From positions 1 through 34,721 of the forward strand of contig SKIF01000040.1 in the NCBI GenBank assembly GCA_007116575.1: 34,721 bases of DNA, written 5' to 3'. Of this stretch, positions 1 to 8,017 are shown one piece after another. The DNA is from Paracoccaceae bacterium. GTDB lineage: Bacteria > Pseudomonadota > Alphaproteobacteria > Rhodobacterales > Rhodobacteraceae. The stretch's first letter is position 1; each line of letters starts with the position of its first letter. A program made the translations under genes and the position numbers. Below the pieces are notes generated by a model. The model worked only from the letters and a program-made list of their open reading frames with translations. It had not been told where the DNA came from and made no database searches.

Positions 1-192
1 AAGGCGCGGTCAGGCGCGGCACCGGGGAAGGGGGCCCGCGCGCAGGGACGAGGGCCGCGTGACGGCGGGCGGCCGGGGCCCAAGCCGCGCTGACGGGGCG
101 CAGGCCCGGGATGGCGGGAAAGAATGGCTTAATCTTGCCGCGTTTTCTCGCTATGCTCGCCGGAAAAAGGCCATTCAAAAACAGGCCCCCGC

Positions 193-1428
193 ATGGATGC
201 AGTGACCGAGCAGACAACGACAACGCGCCAGAATGTGCGCCGGCGCCGGGTGTTCTACATCCCCGGTTTCGACCCGTTTCCGCCGCGCCGTTACCGTGAG
301 CTTTACCGCTGCGAATCCACGGATCAGGCGCGCATCTCGGGCTATGCGATTCGCCAGCGTCCGAAACAGGGCGATGGGCCTTATGGCTGGGTCGTCACTT
401 CGGAGGTCGAAGGCCAGCGGACCGAGAGCGAGATCAATGTTCTTGAATGGGCCGATATCGTGCGCGCCTCGATGCAGGCGGGTCTTCTTGCCACCTACCT
501 GTTGCTGGCGCGCACGGCCTGGACCTATCTTTCAACCGGGGTGCTGTTCCGGCTGTTCCGGCTGCGCGCGGGCCCCGGGATTGCGGCGATGTATCCGGTC
601 GTGATGCTGCTGGGGCAACTGGCGATTGCCCTGGCGGCGGCGGGGCTTGCGGGCTGGGGGTTGTCATTCCTCTTGCCGTGGTGGGTGGCCGTTCCGTTGG
701 CGCTGGTGGTCGTGCCGCCCATCCTGCACGGGTTTCGCCGTATCGACGGCAAGTTCTTCGTCCATTACCTGCTTCTCGATTTCGCCTTCACCGCCAAGCA
801 CAAAGGCCGCAACCCGCCCGAGCTGGAGGCGCGGCTGGACGAGTTCGCCGAGATGATCGGCGCAGCGCTGCGCGATCCCGATCTCGACGAGGTGCTGGTG
901 GTGGGCCATTCCTCGGGCGTTCATCTGGGCGTGTCTGTGCTGGCGCGGGTCATCCGTGCGGACCATGCGCCGGGGCTGGCGCGGCTGGCCTTCCTGTCGC
1001 TGGGTCATTGCGTGCCGATGCAATCCTACCTGCCCGAGGCGCAGGGGCTGCGCGAGGATCTGCGCTATCTCTCGACGCGCGACGAGCTGTTCTGGCTTGA
1101 TGTCACAGCACCGGGCGATGGCTGCACCTATGCGCTTTGTGATCCGGTCTCAAGCTCGGGGGCGGCCCCGAAAGAGGGCAAGCGCTGGCCCATCGTGATT
1201 TCGGCGGCCTTCACCAAGAGCCTCAAGCCCGAGACCTATCGTAAATACCGCCGCCGCTATTTCCGGCTGCATTTCCAGTATCTCTGCGCGTTTGATGCAC
1301 CGCGCGACTATGATTATTTTCTGATCACGGCAGGCCCGTTGGCGCTGGCCGACCGTTTCGCCAATCGCAAATCCTCGGTCTCGGTCAGTCATGACTGCCA
1401 TCTGCGCCCAGAGGAACGGCTGGCCTGA
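193..1428 (+). CDS. Membrane alpha/beta-hydrolase-like protein, function unknown
   Basis: A 411-residue protein that I cannot assign to a named family. Residues 20-26 (VFYIPGF) resemble the strand and oxyanion-hole loop that opens an alpha/beta hydrolase fold. A GHSSG nucleophile elbow lies at residues 238-242, with Ser240 as the likely nucleophile. Between them are two strongly hydrophobic stretches, about 131-155 and 158-180, so the fold seems to be interrupted by a membrane hairpin. A late His in the HDCH motif near residue 402 could complete a triad. The start is the ATG preceded by an acagg ribosome-binding sequence. Its TGA stop shares one base with the ATG of the P450 gene (TGATG), so the two are probably translated together. 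A lipid or ester substrate is plausible from the membrane location but is only inference. Confidence 0.75.
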   Translation: MDAVTEQTTTTRQNVRRRRVFYIPGFDPFPPRRYRELYRCESTDQARISGYAIRQRPKQGDGPYGWVVTSEVEGQRTESEINVLEWADIVRASMQAGLLATYLLLARTAWTYLSTGVLFRLFRLRAGPGIAAMYPVVMLLGQLAIALAAAGLAGWGLSFLLPWWVAVPLALVVVPPILHGFRRIDGKFFVHYLLLDFAFTAKHKGRNPPELEARLDEFAEMIGAALRDPDLDEVLVVGHSSGVHLGVSVLARVIRADHAPGLARLAFLSLGHCVPMQSYLPEAQGLREDLRYLSTRDELFWLDVTAPGDGCTYALCDPVSSSGAAPKEGKRWPIVISAAFTKSLKPETYRKYRRRYFRLHFQYLCAFDAPRDYDYFLITAGPLALADRFANRKSSVSVSHDCHLRPEERLA

Positions 1429-2798
1429 TGCGCGCGCCCCAAATGCCCCCCATGCCCGAGCACAGGCCCGACCGCGTGCCTTTCTGGCGGCATGTGATGC
1501 TGTTCAAGCGCGATATCCTCTCGACCCAGCCCGCGCGGCTCTACCGCGCCAAGATGGCCGAGGTGAAACTGCCCTTCCTGCATTCGGTCATGGTCAACAC
1601 CCCCGATCTGGTGTGGCTGGTGCTGCAAGAGCGCCCCTCTGACTTCCCGAAATCCGAGCGTGTGCGTGAGGGGCTGAAGCTGCTTCTGGGCGAGTCGGTC
1701 TTTGTCACCAATGGCGCGACATGGGCCCGCCAGCGGCGCATGATTGACCCGGCGTTTGAAGGCGGGCGGCTGCGCGACACCTTTCCGGCGATGTGGGCGG
1801 CGGCAGAGGCCGCGGCAGCGCGGCTGGCCCCGGGTGCGAGGGAGATCGAAGAGGCGACAAGCCATGCCGCCGCCGATGTGATCTTCCGCACGCTGTTTTC
1901 CGTCCCGATCGAGGATGCCACCGCGTCAGAGGTCTATCACACCTTCCGCGCGCATCAGCGCTCCAGCCCGATCCTGAATCTGGCCGCGCTCATCCCCATG
2001 CCGGGATGGGCGCCGCGCTATTTCCCGCGCGCCACGCGCGAAACGGCGCGGCATATCCGGTCGCTGATCACCACCATGACGGCCAGGCGCATGGCCGAGA
2101 TCGAGGCAGGGACCGCGCCGGATGATCTGGCCACCAAGATCATGACCACGCGTGACCCTGAGACCGGCGCGCGTTTCACCACCGAGGAAATGGTCGATCA
2201 GGTGGCGATCTTCTTTCTGGCAGGCCACGAAACCAGCGCCTCGGCACTGGCCTGGACGCTCTATCTGATCGCGACTCACCCCGACTGGCAGGCAAAGCTG
2301 ATTGAGGAGGCGCAGGCGCTGGGCCCGCATCTGGGTGGCCCCGCCCCCGATTTCGCCATCCTGCGCCAGTTCCCGTTGATCCGCGACACGTTTCGCGAGG
2401 CGCTGCGGCTGTACCCGCCGGTGCCGATGCTGGTGCGCGAGGCAACCCGTCCCGAGACATTCCGCGAGCGCAGGCTGGGGCCGGGGACGCAGGTGATCGT
2501 CTCGCCCTGGCATATGGGGCGCAATGAACGCATCTGGGACGCACCGCATGAGTTCCGCCCCGAACGCTGGCAGGAGGCGGCGACCAAGCGCTGCGCACGC
2601 GATGCTTTTCTGCCGTTCTCAGCCGGGCCGCGTGTCTGCACCGGGGCCGGGTTTGCCATGGCCGAGGCGGTGCTGATTCTGGCACGGATCCTCTGCGAGT
2701 GGGAGCTTGCGCCGGTCGCGGGGCGCGTGCCGGTGCCGATTGCCCATATGACCGTGCGCGCGAAAGACGGCATCTGGCTGGAATTGCGTCGCCTGTGA
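1428..2798 (+). CDS. Cytochrome P450
   Basis: A heme-thiolate monooxygenase of 456 residues, a full-length P450. The C-helix motif WARQR is at 99-103 and the oxygen-activating I-helix AGHET at 265-269. The ExxR pair is Glu324/Arg327, the PERW motif 378-381, and the heme loop FSAGPRVCTG is at 397-406, with Cys404 as the axial ligand. No key residue is missing and no membrane anchor is evident. The N-terminal half reads like the long-chain substrate branch of bacterial P450s, but the substrate cannot be read from sequence. No ferredoxin or reductase gene is nearby, so electrons must come from elsewhere. It overlaps the upstream hydrolase-like gene by one base, which argues for a shared pathway. 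It converges on the L,D-transpeptidase gene. Confidence 0.95.
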   Translation: MRAPQMPPMPEHRPDRVPFWRHVMLFKRDILSTQPARLYRAKMAEVKLPFLHSVMVNTPDLVWLVLQERPSDFPKSERVREGLKLLLGESVFVTNGATWARQRRMIDPAFEGGRLRDTFPAMWAAAEAAAARLAPGAREIEEATSHAAADVIFRTLFSVPIEDATASEVYHTFRAHQRSSPILNLAALIPMPGWAPRYFPRATRETARHIRSLITTMTARRMAEIEAGTAPDDLATKIMTTRDPETGARFTTEEMVDQVAIFFLAGHETSASALAWTLYLIATHPDWQAKLIEEAQALGPHLGGPAPDFAILRQFPLIRDTFREALRLYPPVPMLVREATRPETFRERRLGPGTQVIVSPWHMGRNERIWDAPHEFRPERWQEAATKRCARDAFLPFSAGPRVCTGAGFAMAEAVLILARILCEWELAPVAGRVPVPIAHMTVRAKDGIWLELRRL

Positions 2799-2908
2799 GG
2801 GCGCGCCCGAAAACCGTGCCATGGGCACGATTGCAGCGCAGACCGGCGGGCGGCACCATGCGAGCGCGGCTGGGGCAGTGAAGACGCGGCTCTCCCGGTG
2901 CAATCGGC

Positions 2909-3631
2909 TCAGATCGTGATGACCCGTGTACCATTCGGTACCCGCTCATAGAGGTCGACCACGTCGTGATTCACCATGCGGATACAGCCCGAAGACACAT
3001 ACTGACCGATCAGCCAGTATTCGGGCGTGCCATGGATGCGGTAGCCCCGGTCCACGCCGCCCGATTGCAGATAGAGCGCGCGCGCGCCCAGCGGGTTGCG
3101 CCCGCCGCCGGGCATACCGCCCGCGAAACGCGCCAGCGACGGGTCCTCGCGGATCATGCGCGCGGTCGGGGTCCAGGTGGGCCAGTGGGCGCGGCGATAG
3201 ATATTGCCCGAGCCGCGCCAGGTCCGCCCCTCGCGCCCGACGGCGATTCCGTAGCGCAAGGCGAAGCCATCGGGCAGGATTAGGAAAAGCTGCCGCTGAC
3301 TGTTGCTGACAAGAATCGTGCCGGGTCGATGCGTGGTCTCGTATTCCACAACCTGACGGTGAAACTGCGGCGGGATCAGGCTCATGCCTGTCGCGGGCAG
3401 GGTATGCGCGCCATCCTCGCGCTCTTCATAGGAAATCGGGGCGATCCCGAAACGCGCGGCATGGGCCGAGAGCGGTTCTGCCCGCGTTGTGGCGATGGGC
3501 CGACCATCGGCGGTCATGCGGGGCGCGTCGGCCGTTTCAGGCGTATCTGACGTTGTCTCGCAGCCCGCGGCTGTCAGCAGCGAAAGCGATGAAGCCGACA
3601 GCAGAAAGCCGCGGCGGGAAATGAACTTCAT
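2909..3631 (-). CDS. L,D-transpeptidase (YkuD domain) lipoprotein
   Basis: A 240-residue envelope enzyme expected to form 3-3 crosslinks in peptidoglycan or attach proteins to it. The N-terminus has a twin-arginine pair (Arg6-Arg7), a hydrophobic stretch and a lipobox ending in Cys24, so it is probably a lipoprotein, possibly exported by the Tat route. The YkuD catalytic region is C-terminal: His200 in HGTPEYW, and the SSGCIRM motif with nucleophile Cys216. The length fits the ErfK/YbiS/YcfS/YnhG group. The gene stands alone, convergent with the P450 gene and codirectional with the eda gene behind it. The substrate partner cannot be told from sequence. Confidence 0.93.
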   Translation of the reverse strand: MKFISRRGFLLSASSLSLLTAAGCETTSDTPETADAPRMTADGRPIATTRAEPLSAHAARFGIAPISYEEREDGAHTLPATGMSLIPPQFHRQVVEYETTHRPGTILVSNSQRQLFLILPDGFALRYGIAVGREGRTWRGSGNIYRRAHWPTWTPTARMIREDPSLARFAGGMPGGGRNPLGARALYLQSGGVDRGYRIHGTPEYWLIGQYVSSGCIRMVNHDVVDLYERVPNGTRVITI

Positions 3632-3752
3632 GGCGCAACCTGTTGTGGTTGCCTGTTTTTATCTGCCTCGGGGCTGACGATAGCGCAAGCAGCGCATGCA
3701 GGTCCAGTACAAAGATGCTGCATCTGCGCAGTGTCGCGCGCAGGACACGGCG

Positions 3753-4394
3753 TCAGCGCCCAAGTGCAGCGGCATCGCGCGCCAGTTTGGTCACGGTTTC
3801 CCAGTCATTCGCAGCGAGCGCTGCTTTCGGCGCGATCCAGCTTCCGCCGACACAGGCGACATTGGGCAGCGACAGGTAATCGGGCGCGCGTGTCGCGCTG
3901 ATGCCGCCAGTGGGGCAGAATGTGACTTGCGGCAGGGGGCCGGCAATGGATTTCAGTGCTGCAGCCCCGCCAATCGCCTCGGCAGGAAAGAATTTCTGCA
4001 CATCGTAGCCCTGTTCGAGCAGGACCATGATCTCGGAGCAGGTCTGCGCGCCGGGCAGGAGCGGCAGGGCGTTGATGCGGGCGGCGTCGATCAGCGCGGG
4101 CGTGGCGCCGGGCGCAACTGCGAATCGGGCACCAGCCCCGGCGGCATCGGCCATCTGCGCAGGGCTCAGCACCGTGCCTGCCCCGACCACGGCCCCCTCG
4201 ACCTCGGCCATGGCGGCAATCGCCTCAAGCGCGCATTCGGTGCGCAGGGTGACTTCCAGCACGGGCAGCCCACCGGCAACCAGTGCCTCGGCCAACGGTC
4301 GGGCCTGCGCAAGCGTGTCGATCACCAAAACCGGGATGACCGGCGCCATCTGGCACAGGGCGAGGGCGTGCTGGCTTTGCTCGGAGGGGGTCAT
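3753..4394 (-). CDS. eda: 2-dehydro-3-deoxyphosphogluconate (KDPG) aldolase
   Basis: The last step of the Entner-Doudoroff pathway, splitting KDPG into pyruvate and glyceraldehyde 3-phosphate in the cytosol. The 213-residue length matches the class I KDPG/KHG aldolase family. Visible active-site elements are Glu47 in LEVTLR and the Schiff-base Lys134 in VQKFFPAE, with the phosphate-binding GGI near the C-terminus. The usual partner edd (6-phosphogluconate dehydratase) is not beside it. The gene lies 71 bases downstream of the nlpD-like gene on the same strand but has its own LacI-type palindrome just upstream of the start, so it is probably controlled separately by a sugar-responsive repressor. 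Confidence 0.95.
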   Translation of the reverse strand: MTPSEQSQHALALCQMAPVIPVLVIDTLAQARPLAEALVAGGLPVLEVTLRTECALEAIAAMAEVEGAVVGAGTVLSPAQMADAAGAGARFAVAPGATPALIDAARINALPLLPGAQTCSEIMVLLEQGYDVQKFFPAEAIGGAAALKSIAGPLPQVTFCPTGGISATRAPDYLSLPNVACVGGSWIAPKAALAANDWETVTKLARDAAALGR

Positions 4395-4412
4395 GGGAGC
4401 CTCGATAGCTGA

Positions 4413-4424
4413 GTTAGCGCTAAC
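4413..4424. promoter_or_regulatory. LacI-family operator candidate upstream of eda
   Basis: GTTAGCGCTAAC is a perfect 12-base palindrome with the central CG typical of LacI/GalR-family operators. It ends 18 bases before the eda start codon, so a bound repressor would block transcription start or early elongation. A weaker half-like copy (TTAGCGC) follows at 4431-4437. No lacI-family gene lies in the window, so the regulator must be encoded elsewhere. Confidence 0.7.
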
Positions 4425-4465
4425 GGAGGCTTAGCGCAAAGCGACCACCCCTGTCCAGCCCAAGC

Positions 4466-5629
4466 TTATTGCAGATAGCGCATCGGATCGACGCTCTCGA
4501 CGCCGCGCCGCACCTCAAAATGCATGAAGTTGTCACCAGTCGACGACAAGATTCCAACCTTTTGTCCGGCAGTCACGCGATCATCCTGCTGCACCGTTAA
4601 TCGGTCAACATTCAGATAAGCGGTCGTAATATTATCAGCATGGCGAATGAGGAGGATTGTTCGCCCGGTATCGTCCCGGTGGACCCTCAATACTGTGCCC
4701 GGTCCGGCGGACTTGATCTCAGTGCCAGCAGTTGCTGCAATTCGAATCCCGTGCATATTCCGGCTTGGATTGTAAACAGCAATGACCCGCCCGTCGACCG
4801 GCATGACGAATTGCGCACGGCTGGCCTCGGTGCGGGTCTCGGACAGGGCAGGCGAGGGCGGGCGGGCCTCTTCGGCGGCGGCGGCGCTCTCTTGCACCGG
4901 AGGCGCAGGTTCCGGCAGCGGGGCGCTGGCACTTGGCGGCGTCGGGGTGGCGCTGCCCGTGCCGGGTTCGGGCACGCGCTCGGGTTCAGGGGCAGGCGCG
5001 GCTGCGGCTACGTCGCGGGCAACCGGGATCATCAGCATCTGACCCTCGCGCACGCGCATTTCCGGATCAAGCCCGTTCCATTCGGCCAGGGCACGCGGGG
5101 TGACATTATAAAGCCGCGCGATCTGGAACGCTGTTTCGCCGCGTTCGACGCGGTGGCGCGTGGGCTGCTGGCTCGCCGGTTGTACCTGTGTGGGCGGCGC
5201 GGCAGGCGCGCGCCCTTCGGCGCGGGCAATCGCGCTGTCGGCCAGGGTCGAGATCTCGATCTCGCCCGAATCGTCGCGACCTGGCGCCGTGCCGCTCAGC
5301 ATCCGCGGCAGGGCCAGAACCTCGCCCGCGCGCAGCCCGGTCTCGGGGGTCAGTGCGTTGAAGCTTGCCAGCTCGCGCGCGCTGATGCCGATACGGTCGG
5401 CGACATCTGACACGCTATCGCCCCCACGGGCGATGACGACCTGATAATCCGGGTAGGTGATCACCCCGCGCGCATCGGCCCGCGGGCGGGCGGCGGTGGC
5501 CTGACGCGCGGCCTCAGAGGTGGAAAAGCCGCTATCGGTGCGGCGCAGATCCATGTCGAAATCGCTGCAAGCCCCGAGGGCAAGCAGCGCGACACTGCCC
5601 AGCAGGCTGACCCGGTTGATTGTTTTCAT
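4466..5629 (-). CDS. nlpD: NlpD/EnvC-like murein hydrolase activator lipoprotein (LysM-LysM-M23)
   Basis: A 387-residue lipoprotein: signal peptide with lipobox Cys21, two LysM peptidoglycan-binding domains at about 63-107 and 158-202, a Pro/Ala-rich linker (205-265), and a C-terminal LytM/M23 domain (about 274-386). The M23 zinc site is degraded. The H-x-G-I-D motif reads M-H-G-I-R (292-296) and the H-x-H motif reads F-M-H (368-370). This is known in NlpD/EnvC proteins, which activate amidases rather than cutting peptidoglycan. The start chosen gives the lipoprotein signal directly; the frame is open 43 codons further upstream, but those residues look non-coding. The order surE-pcm-nlpD matches the classic proteobacterial arrangement. 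Confidence 0.9.
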   Translation of the reverse strand: MKTINRVSLLGSVALLALGACSDFDMDLRRTDSGFSTSEAARQATAARPRADARGVITYPDYQVVIARGGDSVSDVADRIGISARELASFNALTPETGLRAGEVLALPRMLSGTAPGRDDSGEIEISTLADSAIARAEGRAPAAPPTQVQPASQQPTRHRVERGETAFQIARLYNVTPRALAEWNGLDPEMRVREGQMLMIPVARDVAAAAPAPEPERVPEPGTGSATPTPPSASAPLPEPAPPVQESAAAAEEARPPSPALSETRTEASRAQFVMPVDGRVIAVYNPSRNMHGIRIAATAGTEIKSAGPGTVLRVHRDDTGRTILLIRHADNITTAYLNVDRLTVQQDDRVTAGQKVGILSSTGDNFMHFEVRRGVESVDPMRYLQ

Positions 5630-5696
5630 CGTCTCTGCCCCTTGCCTCTGTGCCCGACCTGCAGCGGTTTCTCCGCCATCGCGTGGCTTTCCTGCC

Positions 5697-6338
5697 CTAC
5701 TGGCCCAGACCTTCGACCAGCGGAACAAAGCGCACGGCGCGCAATTCCTCATATTCAACCCTGTCTTCGTGCCGGATGGCGCGGATCAGCGTCTGAACTG
5801 TGTCCGACTGCCCCACGGGCACCACCATGATACCCCCAACGCGCAACTGCGCCAAGAGGGGGCCGGGGGGGTCTTCGGCGGCGGCGGTCACGATGATGCG
5901 ATCAAACGGGGCCTGATCGGGCAGCCCGAAACTGCCATCGGAGACGAAAGAGGTGATATTGGTCAGCCCCAGCCTGTCGAACACCTCGCGCGCGCCCTGT
6001 GCCAGGGCCTTGTGGCGCTCGACCGTATAGACGCGGCGGGCAAGCTGGCTGAGGATCGCGGCCTGATAGCCCGAACCCGAGCCGACCTCGAGCACCTTGT
6101 CGCGCGGCCCGACCTGCAGCGCCTCGGTCATCAGCGCCACGACCGAGGGCTGGCTGATGGTCTGGCCGCAGGCGATGGGCAGGGGCATGTCCTCATAGGC
6201 GCGATCAGCGAAAACACCCGTGACAAAGGCGCGCCGGTCGATCTTTTCCATCGCCGAGAGCACGCGCGCATCGGTCACGCCGCGCGAGCGGATCGTGTAG
6301 ATGAAGCGCATCCTTGCCTCGGCCAGATCGTCACTCAT
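5697..6338 (-). CDS. pcm: Protein-L-isoaspartate O-methyltransferase
   Basis: Repairs damaged proteins by methylating L-isoaspartyl residues with S-adenosylmethionine. The 213 residues match the family length. The PCMT signature GQTISQP is at 58-64, and the SAM-binding loop [10 protein letters not shown] at 82-91. The ATG overlaps the surE stop by four bases (ATGA), showing translational coupling, and the nlpD-like gene follows 67 bases downstream. A second, more diverged PCMT-family protein is encoded at 18655-19308, and this copy is the one with the canonical motifs. Confidence 0.95.
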   Translation of the reverse strand: MSDDLAEARMRFIYTIRSRGVTDARVLSAMEKIDRRAFVTGVFADRAYEDMPLPIACGQTISQPSVVALMTEALQVGPRDKVLEVGSGSGYQAAILSQLARRVYTVERHKALAQGAREVFDRLGLTNITSFVSDGSFGLPDQAPFDRIIVTAAAEDPPGPLLAQLRVGGIMVVPVGQSDTVQTLIRAIRHEDRVEYEELRAVRFVPLVEGLGQ

Positions 6339-7120
6339 TCCAGCGCCTTCTGCACATCTTGCAGCGCGTCATGCGCGGTCAGATCCGCGCGCATCGGTGT
6401 AACCGAGATGAAGCCCTCGAGATTGACGGCCGCATCGCTGCCCGGCGCGGTCGGCAGATGCTGTGGCCCGCCGGTGATCCAGAGGAACTTGCGCCCCGAG
6501 GGCGAGATATGCGGCTTGACCCCGAAAAACGTATCTTTTCTGTACCCTTGCGGGGCGACCTTGATGCCCTTGACGGCTTCGCGCCCGACCGGCGGGAAGT
6601 TTACATTATAGAACAGCCGGTAATCGCCCGTGTCCCAGATGCCCTTGGTCAGCAGCGTTTTCACCACGGCCTGACCATGTCCGATGGCGGCGTCGAAGAT
6701 CGAAGGCAGTTCTTCGCTTTGTGGCCCCATATATTGCGACAGCGCAATCGCAGGCAGGCCCTGCAGCGCGGCCTCCATTGCACCGCCAACAGTGCCGGAA
6801 TACATCACGTTCTCAGCCGAATTGTTGCCCCGGTTCACGCCCGAAAGCACCAGATCGGGCCGGGCGCCCTGCAGCACGTCATAAAGCCCCGCCAGCACGC
6901 AATCGGCGGGCGAGCCCTCGGCGGCATAGCGGCGGGGGCCAAGCTTCGCGATCATTGTCGGATGGGTGTAGCTGATGCAATGGCCCACCCCCGATTGCTC
7001 AAAGGCGGGGGCGACGGTCCAGACCTCGCCCTCTTGCCCTGCGACCGCGCGCGCGATCTCTTCCAGCACAGCAAGGCCCGGGGCGTTGATCCCGTCATCA
7101 TTGGTCACAAGTATCCGCAT
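6335..7120 (-). CDS. surE: 5'/3'-nucleotidase SurE
   Basis: A metal-dependent phosphatase acting on nucleoside monophosphates, linked to stationary-phase survival. The protein has 261 residues, usual for SurE. The N-terminal NDDG motif (residues 7-10) supplies the metal-binding aspartates, and the conserved SGVNRGNN and [11 protein letters not shown] blocks follow. It heads the surE-pcm-nlpD run and overlaps pcm by four bases. It is divergent from rnpB, with a 120-base gap between them. Confidence 0.96.
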   Translation of the reverse strand: MRILVTNDDGINAPGLAVLEEIARAVAGQEGEVWTVAPAFEQSGVGHCISYTHPTMIAKLGPRRYAAEGSPADCVLAGLYDVLQGARPDLVLSGVNRGNNSAENVMYSGTVGGAMEAALQGLPAIALSQYMGPQSEELPSIFDAAIGHGQAVVKTLLTKGIWDTGDYRLFYNVNFPPVGREAVKGIKVAPQGYRKDTFFGVKPHISPSGRKFLWITGGPQHLPTAPGSDAAVNLEGFISVTPMRADLTAHDALQDVQKALE

Positions 7121-7206
7121 CTGTCCTCACTTTCCGCCTGTGTCCTGATTAGTGCAGCCTCTGCCCGGGAACAAGAGCGTCAGGGCATCGGCCGGGGTGA
7201 CAGCGC

Positions 7207-7235
7207 TTGCGCCGGGCGCGGACTGCCCCTATGTC
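7207..7235 (+). promoter_or_regulatory. Promoter of rnpB (sigma-70 type)
   Basis: TTGCGC at 7207-7212 and TATGTC at 7230-7235 are separated by 17 bases. The predicted start falls close to 7241, exactly where the closing helix of the RNase P RNA begins. The boxes match the consensus only in part, so the positional fit is the main support. Confidence 0.5.
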
Positions 7236-7240
7236 GGGGC

Positions 7241-7647
7241 GTGATGCGGATGGTCGGATGGCCGCGCGCGGCCCGACAGGGCTGTGCGAGGAAAGTCCGG
7301 GCTCCACAAGGCAAGGGTGCCGGGTAACGCCCGGCCGGGGCAACCCGAGGGAAAGCGCCACAGAAAACAGACCGCCCGACCCTTCGTGGCCGGGTAAGGG
7401 TGAAACGGTGGGGCAAGAGCCCACCGCAGGACGGGTAACCGGACTGGCACGGCAAGCCCCACCCGGAGCAATGCCGAATAGGGACCTCGCGCGGGTGTGA
7501 TCCGACACGGATATCCCCGCAGGGCCGCCTTGGCCCGAGGTCCGGGTTGGCAGCTCGAGCCCGCACGCAAGCGCGGGCCCAGATGAATGGCCATCGAGGG
7601 GGCACGCGCCCCTGAACAGAACCCGGCTTACAGACCATCCGCATCAC
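7241..7647 (+). ncRNA. rnpB: RNase P RNA, bacterial type A
   Basis: The catalytic RNA that trims the 5' leaders of precursor tRNAs. The ends are fixed by a perfect 15-base P1 helix: 7241-7255 pairs with 7633-7647. Just inside lie the conserved gaggaaagtccgggctcc block (7288-7305) and its P4 partner around 7615-7633 (acagaacccggcttacag). The conserved agatgaatggcc element is at about 7581-7592. The length of roughly 407 bases fits alphaproteobacterial type A RNAs. Open reading frames across this region on both strands are chance readings of the RNA gene. Confidence 0.96.
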
Positions 7648-7680
7648 TGCAAAACCGGGCGAAAACCCGCTCCTTTGCAG
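7647..7680 (+). terminator. Hairpin at the 3' end of rnpB
   Basis: An outer stem pairs ctgcaaa (7647-7653) with tttgcag (7674-7680), and an inner stem pairs cggg (7656-7659) with cccg (7666-7669). It directly follows the P1 helix of rnpB, so it may end or help process that transcript. There is no U tract after it, and the next bases form the rpmG -35 box, so its role as a terminator is uncertain. Confidence 0.4.
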
Positions 7681-7708
7681 TTGACACGCGCGCCCAGAGG
7701 CGTAGAAG
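7681..7708 (+). promoter_or_regulatory. Promoter of rpmG
   Basis: A perfect -35 box TTGACA (7681-7686) is followed after 16 bases by TAGAAG (7703-7708), a fair -10 box. It lies 62 bases upstream of the rpmG start and immediately after the rnpB 3' hairpin. Confidence 0.55.
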
Positions 7709-7769
7709 GCGGGTTCAGAATTCACGGGCACGGGCGAGACGCGCGCCGCCCGCTGCAGGAGACACGCAC

Positions 7770-7937
7770 ATGGCGAAGCCAACCACCATCAAGATCCGCC
7801 TGAACTCGACCGCAGGCACCGGGCATTTCTACGTCACCAAGAAAAACGCCCGCACCATGACCGAGAAGATGACCATCCGCAAATACGACCCGGTTGTGCG
7901 CAAGCATGTCGAATACAAGGAAGGCAAGATCAAGTAA
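7770..7937 (+). CDS. rpmG: 50S ribosomal protein L33
   Basis: A 55-residue basic protein of the large ribosomal subunit beginning MAKPTTIKI. It is the cysteine-free form of L33: the zinc CxxC pairs are replaced, as in most proteobacteria. The start is set by the family N-terminus and the caggag ribosome-binding sequence nine bases upstream. The frame stays open further upstream, but that region overlaps rnpB and the promoter and is not coding. A strong terminator follows. Confidence 0.97.
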   Translation: MAKPTTIKIRLNSTAGTGHFYVTKKNARTMTEKMTIRKYDPVVRKHVEYKEGKIK

Positions 7938-7960
7938 TCCTGCCCGATCACGACGGACTG

Positions 7961-7991
7961 AAAGCCGCCTCCCCCGGGACGCGGCTTTTTT
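7961..7991 (+). terminator. Rho-independent terminator of rpmG
   Basis: Arms aaagccgc (7961-7968) and gcggcttt (7981-7988) form an 8-base stem with a 12-base loop, followed by a run of T. It lies 23 bases after the rpmG stop. The leading A run could also let it serve the broken minus-strand gene ending at 8018. Confidence 0.85.
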
Positions 7992-8017
7992 CGTGACGCT
8001 CAGAGGCGTTATGCCGA

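Noticed and set aside
122-176. Inverted repeat gaatggc/gccattc before the first gene
   Set aside because: Seven-base arms with a 41-base spacer are expected by chance at this scale and fit no known element.
2815-2829. Small hairpin cgtgcc-atg-ggcacg between the P450 and L,D-transpeptidase genes
   Set aside because: A six-base stem without a T run is too weak to call a terminator.
7149-7782. Open frames on both strands across 7149-7782
   Set aside because: They are readings of the RNase P RNA gene, whose conserved helices explain the sequence.
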